A stretch of 19,193 nucleotides of DNA. It comes from Balneolales bacterium. GTDB lineage: Bacteria > Bacteroidota > Rhodothermia > Balneolales > Balneolaceae. The stretch covers positions 1 to 19,193 of the forward strand of contig JAURMN010000127.1 of assembly GCA_030830725.1 (NCBI GenBank). The letters are read 5' to 3'. This document shows, piece by piece, positions 1 to 6,547 of this stretch. The translations under genes and the position numbers were made by a program. The notes beneath the pieces were generated by a model, which was not told the origin of the DNA, searched no databases, and was given only the letters and a program-made list of their open reading frames with translations. The stretch's first letter is position 1. The number at the start of each line of letters is the position of its first letter.

Positions 1-13
1 ATTAAAAATTATC

Positions 14-31
14 CTGAATAATCTGATTCAG
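14..31. repeat. Short perfect inverted repeat upstream of the first gene
   Basis: CTGAAT (14-19) and ATTCAG (26-31) are exact reverse complements separated by six bases. The repeat lies about 90 bases before the first start codon in an AT-rich stretch. It could be an operator for the regulator pair downstream, or the weak 3'-end hairpin of a gene to the left of the window. No T-run follows, so a classical terminator is unlikely. Arms of six bases can occur by chance. Confidence 0.3.
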
Positions 32-121
32 TAATCCTCACAGACTCGTACTTGAAGAGAGATCGAGTGAAATCTAACTTGTAGATAGAAGCGAATTATC
101 CGTGCGAATTTTCATTTCTGC

Positions 122-1570
122 ATGTTACTTTTACTGGGCATGGAAAGCGTGATAGCGGGCAGAAACTCTGTTGAGTCTAACCTCAAAATGGGTCAGTCTG
201 ATTCCCAAGTCAATCGTTTTGAGCTTTCATTCCCCTTTTTACGCGGATCTGAATCCTTAATTCGTCACGCGTATGACCCAAAGATGGATCTGATTTATGT
301 ACTCGATCATGGACGGGATCTGTTACTTAGAATAAATTCGATCGGAGCTGTGGATACGTTGCTAACAGAGTTTATGGCAGACGACCCTGACTATTATTTG
401 TTTGATATCAGCCCAGATGGAACGCAACTCTTTTTTTGGGAAGAAGAGCTTGGAAAGGTCTTTAAACTTCAGCTTTCAACGCTTGAATTTTATCAAGTAG
501 ATAACACAACAGTTGAGAAATTGATGCGAGGTCACACCGCGATACTTTGCCCGGATAATCTGATTTATACGTTTAGTGGATATGGTCTTTGGGAAGAGAA
601 GAATTTCATGCTCTATTTTGATGAAAACGTAAAAGGATGGTTAAAGATCAATCATAAAGGACCGCGTCCACCTCGATCGGAGAATGCATTTATGGCCTTT
701 GAGCATGGCATTGATCGATTTCATGTACTGATCCCGAAAACTCAGGATCGAAAGACCTTTCTCTATTATCAGTTCGACCGATATAATCCGGAATGGAGAC
801 AAATACTGGAAGTGGAAATACCTTCCTCTGCAAGATTGCCGGAACATATCGTAGTGGCTGCCCACACCCATCGATTGAACCCTCAAGAGGGGCTTTTTCA
901 TTTAATGGGTGAGTATTTCTTTCGAATGTATGAGGGAGTCCTATATCGTGTAAAGAATCCGAGACCGGATGACCTCTTGCAAACGGTTTATTACTATTCC
1001 CCTTATCAGGATTTATGGATTCAGGTTGGAATCGTAGAAAGAGATCAATTTTTAAGGTTAAATATTACGCGCATTCCAGTTCAGGAATTGACTCTTGAAG
1101 CCATTTCACAGACTCCATTATTTTATCGAATTAAGGTTTCATGGATCATGTATGGGGTAATTGGACTGACACTATGGATGTCGGTGCACATCATCGGAAA
1201 TCGACGTAAGGAAAACAAGAAAATCACAGCAGTTGAATCTCGGATAGAATTGGCTAAAAATGCATTTGGAGTTCAAATCTATATAAACGGTCAACTGGTG
1301 AGTATCCCGGACTCAAAACTCGCCATATTATGGAATCTGATTTACAGCATGGTGGAGGAGAATCAAACCTCTTTATCTCTCACGGAGCTTAATAGAGCGC
1401 TTTTTGGTCATGAACAGTTAAACGCACACATTTCAAGAGTTCGCAGCAAACTAATTCGACTCATCCAGGAACAAGTGGGATCAGACGTTCTTTGGATTGA
1501 GAAAAATACATTAGATAAACGACTCAAATTGTTACGTATTAATCCGGAATTGATTCAGATAAAAGGATGA
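122..1570 (+). CDS. Putative transmembrane regulator: exported kelch/propeller-like domain, TM helix, C-terminal winged helix (copy 1)
   Basis: No established name is recognised. Residues ~40-330 are beta-rich with propeller-like repeats: an FDISPDG segment (94-100) and a kelch-like FSGYG...W...PRPPR stretch (151-185). One hydrophobic helix (~339-358) is followed by the basic RRKENKK (361-367), which by the positive-inside rule puts the C-terminus in the cytoplasm. Residues ~384-478 resemble an OmpR/PhoB-type winged helix: a strand pair, helices at 399-412 and 420-428, a recognition-helix-like ISRVRSKLIRLI (437-448) and a C-terminal beta wing. The inferred role is a one-component sensor that detects an envelope signal and binds DNA at the membrane. 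The next gene is a paralogue overlapping by 4 nt. The N-terminus is a poor signal peptide: only MLLLLGMESVIAG precedes polar sequence, and the frame is open upstream only to a TAG at 86-88 with no other standard start. The start is therefore uncertain. The architecture is visible; DNA binding is inferred. Confidence 0.7.
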   Translation: MLLLLGMESVIAGRNSVESNLKMGQSDSQVNRFELSFPFLRGSESLIRHAYDPKMDLIYVLDHGRDLLLRINSIGAVDTLLTEFMADDPDYYLFDISPDGTQLFFWEEELGKVFKLQLSTLEFYQVDNTTVEKLMRGHTAILCPDNLIYTFSGYGLWEEKNFMLYFDENVKGWLKINHKGPRPPRSENAFMAFEHGIDRFHVLIPKTQDRKTFLYYQFDRYNPEWRQILEVEIPSSARLPEHIVVAAHTHRLNPQEGLFHLMGEYFFRMYEGVLYRVKNPRPDDLLQTVYYYSPYQDLWIQVGIVERDQFLRLNITRIPVQELTLEAISQTPLFYRIKVSWIMYGVIGLTLWMSVHIIGNRRKENKKITAVESRIELAKNAFGVQIYINGQLVSIPDSKLAILWNLIYSMVEENQTSLSLTELNRALFGHEQLNAHISRVRSKLIRLIQEQVGSDVLWIEKNTLDKRLKLLRINPELIQIKG

Positions 1571-3060
1571 GAGAGACCATAACTCTGTTTCGAGGGGGGG
1601 TACTGGCTATGGGATTGATATGGCTTTTGGGGTTTGCTTCCTTAGCATTTGCCCTTAATAAAAATGCATCTGATTGCTGCTATGCCCCTCGTTATTCTTT
1701 GCCACCTTTTGAACGAAAGGAAATACAATTTATAGCATCGGCTTACAATCCTGTGAATGGAGACCTCTATTTATATGACAGGACCAGTACGAGAATTTAT
1801 CGATTTAAAGAAAATGGAGATAAGGAGGTATTTCTAGATTATTTGTCTATCCATTCGAGCGGAATCCTTTCAACCATGCAGATAAGTCCGGATGGGAGAT
1901 ATCTTTTTATTAATACAGATCCATATAACGTGGACATTATGGTAATGGATATCGAAACCAAAAGTGTGATTACGGTCAATGAATTCCGCCCTCGACGATT
2001 TATGATTTCAAACAGTTCGATTGTCACTTCGGATTATACTCAATACGCAATCGGCGGATATGGATATTGGGATTATCGAAATATCTTACTCAAATGGAAC
2101 AAGGAAAACCCAGATATAATAGAGGCTGAAAAGGTAACTGGGGATATCCCGAGTAGAGGAGATGTTACGTTTTTGTATTATCTCAAAAAGAGTGAAGAAT
2201 TATACTATCTCGTGCACCCCATGGATAATGAAGAGCTTATAAATCGGGTTGACCGATTGGAGTTCTATCGATTTTCCTTGTCGGATAAACGTTGGATAAA
2301 TGAAGGAAGTTTTGACTTTCAGTCGTATCTCGGAATTCAACTTGCATATCATCGATTTACAGGAGCCGAGTCTATTAGTGATACATATTATCACTTGCGT
2401 GATGGGATTTTCTTTAAACGGCAAGACCATAAAATTTATGTTTCTAAACTTGATTTTTTTGAGGTTACTGGCCCTGCAGCAGCATTTTATTCAAATCGTT
2501 TGAGAAAGTGGATTCTGATGGCAGAATCTACTTCCTCTTCAGCCCGTGAAGTCTTAGTCAGAGTGGTGGATGAGGAGGAATTGAACCTGGAACCAATCCC
2601 TTCTAAGGAAGTGGAGTATTCTGGATGGATTTTGTTGGGAGTGATCTCGGTGAGCTTCGGCTTAGCAGGATTTATTTTCCATCGTCTTCGAATGGGTAAT
2701 GCCAAGAGTGAGCAGGAATATCGAATAGTTATCCACAAAAAGCTGGATGGACCCCTTTATTTATATGTTGATGGAGAAAAAATATCGCTCTCGGATCCAG
2801 TGATGAGACGACTATGGGAGTTAATCTACTCGATGAAAAAAGAATCTCAATCGAATCTCTATTTGACTGATCTTGATCAGCACTTATTTTTTCATTCTTC
2901 GAATTCTGCACTCAATTCCAGAAGTCGTGCGAAGCTGTTTTCGGTCGTGGAGCAGATGGTTGGTGAATCGATAATCACGATTCAAAAAAGTGCGACCGAT
3001 AAGCGATATAAAATAGTGGAATTTGATCTGTCGAAGGTGAAGCTTGAAGAAGCAGGATAA
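1567..3060 (+). CDS. Putative transmembrane regulator: exported kelch/propeller-like domain, TM helix, C-terminal winged helix (copy 2)
   Basis: This is a paralogue of the preceding gene with the same layout and a better N-terminus. A signal peptide occupies ~1-29, with cleavage likely after SLAFA. A propeller-like region spans ~50-340, including QISPDGRYLFI (105-115) and a kelch-like AIGGYGYWDY (161-170). A single TM helix lies at ~352-371, followed by HRLRMGNAK, predicting a cytoplasmic C-terminus. The winged-helix-like domain (~386-490) shares several positions with copy 1: LWELIYSM (416-423) against LWNLIYSM, LYLTDLDQHLF against LSLTELNRALF, and DKRYKIV near the end against DKRLKLL. The start ATG overlaps the previous TGA as ATGA, which implies translational coupling and possibly a hetero-oligomer. 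The sensory regions have diverged much more than the C-terminal domains, so the two may sense different ligands through a common output. Targets are unknown. Confidence 0.72.
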   Translation: MRETITLFRGGVLAMGLIWLLGFASLAFALNKNASDCCYAPRYSLPPFERKEIQFIASAYNPVNGDLYLYDRTSTRIYRFKENGDKEVFLDYLSIHSSGILSTMQISPDGRYLFINTDPYNVDIMVMDIETKSVITVNEFRPRRFMISNSSIVTSDYTQYAIGGYGYWDYRNILLKWNKENPDIIEAEKVTGDIPSRGDVTFLYYLKKSEELYYLVHPMDNEELINRVDRLEFYRFSLSDKRWINEGSFDFQSYLGIQLAYHRFTGAESISDTYYHLRDGIFFKRQDHKIYVSKLDFFEVTGPAAAFYSNRLRKWILMAESTSSSAREVLVRVVDEEELNLEPIPSKEVEYSGWILLGVISVSFGLAGFIFHRLRMGNAKSEQEYRIVIHKKLDGPLYLYVDGEKISLSDPVMRRLWELIYSMKKESQSNLYLTDLDQHLFFHSSNSALNSRSRAKLFSVVEQMVGESIITIQKSATDKRYKIVEFDLSKVKLEEAG

Positions 3061-3071
3061 GTCTACTTATC
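3056..3071. repeat. 16-bp inverted repeat spanning the stop codons of two convergent genes
   Basis: GATAAGT (3056-3062) and ACTTATC (3065-3071) are perfect reverse complements, giving a six-pair stem with a TCTA tetraloop. The left arm contains the TAA of the + strand gene, and the right arm reaches the first base of the - strand lysA stop. Only ten bases separate the two coding regions, so this is the only candidate for a bidirectional transcript end. There is no T-run on either side and the stem is AT-rich, so termination strength is doubtful. Confidence 0.4.
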
Positions 3072-4399
3072 TAAGGTAGTTGAATTTGCGTGGAAAGAAG
3101 ATCTTCAAGAGTTTCCCGGCGTCGAATTAAGAAAGTCTCTCCCTTCATCCAAAGAACTTCAGCAGGACGAAGTCTGGAGTTGTAATTGCTGGCCATGGTC
3201 ATTCCATAGGCACCTGCATTCGCCAGTCTTAGAATGTCACCTTCTCGAGTTTCAAGCATGGCAACCTCTTCTGCAAACGTATCGGTCTCGCAGATGTATC
3301 CAACTACACTGTAAAGCTCCTGACTGGCTTCGGAAAGGGGCGTTTCACTGAATCTGAGCGATGAACTATATTGAGTTGTGTTTGTGGGCTCTGTTTGTTC
3401 CATCCGTGATTGAGCGGACAGATTTTCAATCCAATGTCGGGACCCATAAAGCATGGGACGAATAAAATGATTGAGTCCGCTATCGACTTGTGCAAATGTT
3501 CGTGTTGGATTTCGTTTGACGGCATTTACACGCATCAAAAAATGGCCGGCATTGCTGACAATGAATTTTCCGGGTTCGAAAACCATATGTAAGGGGCGCC
3601 CATAGTCGGTACAAAAGTGGTGAAAGCGTTCACTGAGGCGTTGTCCAAACTCCTGAAGAGGCGTTTCGGCATCTCCTGGGAAGTAGGGAATTTTAAATCC
3701 GCTTCCAAAGTCGAGGAAATTAAGGTCTGGAAAATGTTTCGCAACGTCGAAAAGAACATCACAAGCTTGAAGAAATTGGGAAATATCCTTGATTTCACTT
3801 CCTGTATGCATATGTACGCCATGAACCGGGATAGCGCGCAATCGCACCAGTTCCAGAAGTTCATCAAGTTGAGCTACAGAGATTCCAAATTTGGAGTGTT
3901 CATGTCCCACCGAAATATTTCGATTCCCCCCGGCCATGATATGGGGATTGATGCGAATACAAACCGGCGCATTCGGAAAATGTTCAGAGAAGGACTGTAG
4001 TGCCGGAAGACTGTCAATATTGATACTGACACCTTTATGATGAACATCGATTAATTCCTGTGTGCTGACTCCATTGGGAGTGAACATGATTTCCGATGGG
4101 GTAAATCCAGCCATTAATCCAAGTTCTACCTCTTCAATCGAAACACAATCTAAACCAACGCCTTGTTGGCGGATTAATTGCAAAACTGGTAGTGTAGTTA
4201 AGGCTTTTGCCGCATAATGCAGATGAAGGTGAGCGATACTTGGAAAAGCATCTCGCAATCGCTGTATGTTTTGAGTGATGGTCTCGGCATCATAAACAAA
4301 AAGAGGTGTCTGATACGTATTGGCCAGTTCGAGCAGATCAGTAGCCGATAGGGAGGTAGTGTGTGATGAAGATGAAGGGTGCGCGCTCACTTCTTTCAT
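3071..4399 (-). CDS. lysA: Diaminopimelate decarboxylase
   Basis: Catalyses PLP-dependent decarboxylation of meso-diaminopimelate to L-lysine, the last step of the DAP pathway, in the cytoplasm. It is a fold-type III alanine-racemase-like barrel followed by a C-terminal beta domain. Visible landmarks are HYAAKAL with the PLP Schiff-base lysine K65, the HTGSEI loop (198-203), the phosphate-binding-type FGSGF (231-235), EPGKFIVSNAG (275-285), ICETDTF with the active-site cysteine C370 contributed across the dimer, and NAGAYGMTMASNYN near the C-terminus, which holds the PLP-contacting tyrosine. At 442 residues the length is slightly above usual. A polar, low-complexity stretch (~326-362) between IENLS and LYSVVGY looks like a lineage insertion. 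It lies 88 nt downstream of the M24 peptidase gene on the same strand and may be co-transcribed with it. No Shine-Dalgarno is visible. Confidence 0.95.
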   Translation of the reverse strand: MKEVSAHPSSSSHTTSLSATDLLELANTYQTPLFVYDAETITQNIQRLRDAFPSIAHLHLHYAAKALTTLPVLQLIRQQGVGLDCVSIEEVELGLMAGFTPSEIMFTPNGVSTQELIDVHHKGVSINIDSLPALQSFSEHFPNAPVCIRINPHIMAGGNRNISVGHEHSKFGISVAQLDELLELVRLRAIPVHGVHMHTGSEIKDISQFLQACDVLFDVAKHFPDLNFLDFGSGFKIPYFPGDAETPLQEFGQRLSERFHHFCTDYGRPLHMVFEPGKFIVSNAGHFLMRVNAVKRNPTRTFAQVDSGLNHFIRPMLYGSRHWIENLSAQSRMEQTEPTNTTQYSSSLRFSETPLSEASQELYSVVGYICETDTFAEEVAMLETREGDILRLANAGAYGMTMASNYNSRLRPAEVLWMKGETFLIRRRETLEDLLSTQIQLP

Positions 4400-4487
4400 A
4401 AACTTAATTGAAGAATAGGAATTTGGTGTTTCCAGATCAAAAGTCAGAACCAGAATCAGGATCGAATGCAGGAATTAGAATTAGAAA

Positions 4488-5861
4488 TCATGGTCTTGGG
4501 ATAAGATAAAATTCTATTGCCCGTCCATCAATGTATTCTACCTTTTGGCCATCAAAAAACGCATCTTCTTCGAGCATAACTCGGATAGATTGAGTCCATT
4601 CCGGAATAAAAACTTCCGCATTTAGCTCTATAGAATGAGCCGTATTGGCATAGAGTGGATAATCTCCATTCACAGGTACTCCCTGCTGCTGATCCCAGAG
4701 CCCAATGGTGGTACCAGCTCCATGTCCATAATATCCAATGGGATGTGTGTAGATGGTGGCCTTAATTCCTTCGGACTGCGCTTTGTTCAATGCAGACGCC
4801 AGAATTTCGTTGCCTGTTCTACCGGTTGTAAATTCATTGGTTAAAATATCCTGCAATCGGTTTGCCGTAGCCAGAGCTTCGATCAAGCCCTGTGGCGGAC
4901 TTGTTTCGCCGGGACGAAGAACGTACGCATTTCGTTGAGTATCCGTATTTAATCTCAAGTACGTAACCCCAAAATCAACATGGATCACATCACCGGGCTG
5001 GATGATCATCTCCCCATAATCCCCTGAATAATCCCCGCTGTGAGGTGTGTTGGCAGCCCGAATAATTTGAATACTGGGATGAAACCAGGCATTAAGACCT
5101 CGGTCAAGAATGCGTTGACGAAACCACCACCGAAGATCTTCAGACGTGGTCACTCCGGGCGTGATGGCAGCCTCAGAAAACCCCTCTTCGATGATCTGAT
5201 GGGCAATGCGATTAATTTGGCGATAGGTTGCCATTTCTTCTTGAGTCCGGGTTTCCAACCACCCAATGGCTAGGCGTTCGCCGCTAACTATTCGTTCTTG
5301 ATATACGGCCGGTAGGGACGCCTTCAGTGCTGAGTAATCGGTATAACTAATTCCATCTGCTTGAGCAAACGCGTCCGAGGTGTTGACGGCAATTGTGGAG
5401 GGATTTCGTTCCTGAACAATTTCAGCAAATCGTTTCCATTGATCGGGTTGAACCTGCGGATCCCACTGAGTCTCAAAAAACCCAATATTATAGCGCGCTA
5501 CTGCCAGTCGATCAACCTCTTCTGTGACTGGATTTCTGGAAAAAACGAGAATGGTGGTTCTGCGAGAGGACTGCCACGTTGCAGGGAGCATGGTTAACAG
5601 TACCGGGTCTTCATTATATTCACGCGCAACCAAAACCCACATATCGATGTTCTCACGTTTCATGAGTTCCGGAATGAGTACATCGAGACGATATTCCAGC
5701 CATCGGTCGATCACTCGGGCCCGCTCCCTCATGGGCAGAATTTGGGGTTCTTGTCGAGTTAAAGATTGGGCCAGAAGGATAGTTTTAGGAGCAGATAGGA
5801 TGAGGAAGAATCCAATCATCCAACCAATAAAAAAGTTTGTTTTGAGTCGGAGCATGACCAT
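4488..5861 (-). CDS. Exported Xaa-Pro aminopeptidase-like M24 metallopeptidase
   Basis: Belongs to the pita-bread-fold peptidase family M24. It has an N-terminal signal peptide (hydrophobic core ~9-31, cleavage probably near LLAQS), a creatinase/prolidase-like N-terminal domain (~45-200) and the catalytic domain (~210-450). Candidate dinuclear metal ligands are D296 in HVDFG, D307 in NTDTQR, H380 in YYGHGAG, E412 in IELNA and E431/E432 in MLEED; H373 and H274 are plausible substrate histidines. The expected activity is removal of an N-terminal residue before proline, or dipeptide cleavage, in the periplasm or at the cell surface, serving peptide nutrition. Two in-frame ATGs (residues 1 and 3) are possible starts. 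The first forms a TAATG overlap with the upstream thioesterase stop, so the two genes are probably coupled. The metal ligands suggest an active enzyme; the exact specificity is inferred. Confidence 0.9.
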   Translation of the reverse strand: MVMLRLKTNFFIGWMIGFFLILSAPKTILLAQSLTRQEPQILPMRERARVIDRWLEYRLDVLIPELMKRENIDMWVLVAREYNEDPVLLTMLPATWQSSRRTTILVFSRNPVTEEVDRLAVARYNIGFFETQWDPQVQPDQWKRFAEIVQERNPSTIAVNTSDAFAQADGISYTDYSALKASLPAVYQERIVSGERLAIGWLETRTQEEMATYRQINRIAHQIIEEGFSEAAITPGVTTSEDLRWWFRQRILDRGLNAWFHPSIQIIRAANTPHSGDYSGDYGEMIIQPGDVIHVDFGVTYLRLNTDTQRNAYVLRPGETSPPQGLIEALATANRLQDILTNEFTTGRTGNEILASALNKAQSEGIKATIYTHPIGYYGHGAGTTIGLWDQQQGVPVNGDYPLYANTAHSIELNAEVFIPEWTQSIRVMLEEDAFFDGQKVEYIDGRAIEFYLIPRP

Positions 5862-6382
5862 TATTTTAAGATCGCTAAAGTGCAGCGTGAGGAGCAGACA
5901 AGTTTATCCTGCGGTGTGCGAATCTCAATCTGCCATACTTGGGTTTGCGATCCTCTATGAATCGGGGTAGCACGACCTATAACCCGTCCGCCTTTTGGTA
6001 CAGGACGAATATGATTCGCATTAATTTCCAAACCAACGGCTTTGGAGGTATCCTCTTTTAAATTAAGCCAGGCTCCAACGGAAGCCAGGGTTTCAGCAAG
6101 AACAACGGAGGCTCCTCCATGAAGGATCCCAAAAGGTTGAATCGTTCTCTCGTCCACCGGCATTTCCGCAACGACTTCATCTCTTGAAAAGGAGAGAAAA
6201 CGGATTCCGATTGTAGTTCCTAAGTTGGGAGGAAAATGATCTCTCATGTACATAACTCGATCATACACTTCCGGCTCAATGTAGAGATCCGGTGAGGCTT
6301 CCGGATGATCGACTTTATATGGTTGTGAATCGCCTAATTGGGCTTTTTTTTGGCTTGAATCTTTGGGTAAATCGGAACTCAT
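5861..6382 (-). CDS. Hotdog-fold thioesterase (PaaI/MenI-like)
   Basis: Single hotdog domain (~50-173, numbering from the chosen start). It carries the family hallmark PFGILHGGASVVLAETLAS: the HGG at 88-90 precedes the central helix, and E97 is the likely catalytic acid. GLEINANHIRP (117-127) is typical of the PaaI/YdiI/MenI group of acyl-CoA thioesterases, which work as dimers or tetramers. The substrate could be an aromatic acyl-CoA or 1,4-dihydroxy-2-naphthoyl-CoA; sequence alone does not decide this, so no gene symbol is given. The frame stays open to an ATG at 6470-6472, but the added 30 residues are unlike this family. I therefore chose the ATG at 6380-6382 (MSSDLPKDSS), which still leaves a polar leader of about 45 residues. 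It overlaps the next gene by one base and is divergent from an acyl-CoA ligase, consistent with a shared acyl-CoA context. Confidence 0.88.
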   Translation of the reverse strand: MSSDLPKDSSQKKAQLGDSQPYKVDHPEASPDLYIEPEVYDRVMYMRDHFPPNLGTTIGIRFLSFSRDEVVAEMPVDERTIQPFGILHGGASVVLAETLASVGAWLNLKEDTSKAVGLEINANHIRPVPKGGRVIGRATPIHRGSQTQVWQIEIRTPQDKLVCSSRCTLAILK

Positions 6383-6455
6383 AAAGAGAAGGAATCTGAA
6401 GAAAGTTCGGACAAAAATCGGACAGAATGATGTAGTTTGTATGTGTAATCTAACA

Positions 6456-6488
6456 AAATTTTTAAAAGTCACGGTAAAGTTTAAATTT
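6456..6488. repeat. AT-rich imperfect inverted repeat in the thioesterase/acyl-CoA ligase divergent gap
   Basis: The left arm AAATTTTTAAA (6456-6466) and right arm TTTAAATTT (6480-6488) pair over nine positions with a two-base bulge and a 13-base spacer. The repeat sits between two divergent genes of acyl-CoA metabolism, where a fatty-acid-responsive operator would be expected. The composition is so AT-rich that chance similarity is quite possible. Confidence 0.25.
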
Positions 6489-6489
6489 G
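6482..6489 (+). promoter_or_regulatory. Candidate Bacteroidota-type -7 element for the acyl-CoA ligase
   Basis: TAAATTTG matches the TAnnTTTG consensus described for the primary sigma factor of Bacteroidota. It lies 58 bases before the ATG at 6548. No good TTG-type -33 element stands at the expected distance upstream, only an AT-rich run, so the call is tentative. Confidence 0.3.
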
Positions 6490-6547
6490 TTTGGCAAGAT
6501 CAACCCATCACTGCACGATGTAGACGTGGTAAACGATTAGATTACAC

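Noticed and set aside
3617..4000. 127-codon open frame on the + strand inside lysA
   Set aside because: It lies entirely antisense to a clearly conserved enzyme, and its translation resembles no family.
5524..5970. 148-codon open frame on the + strand opposite the M24 peptidase and thioesterase genes
   Set aside because: It is antisense to two well-supported genes, its product is basic and repetitive with no domain, and it crosses a gene junction. It is a by-product of the coding strand's composition.
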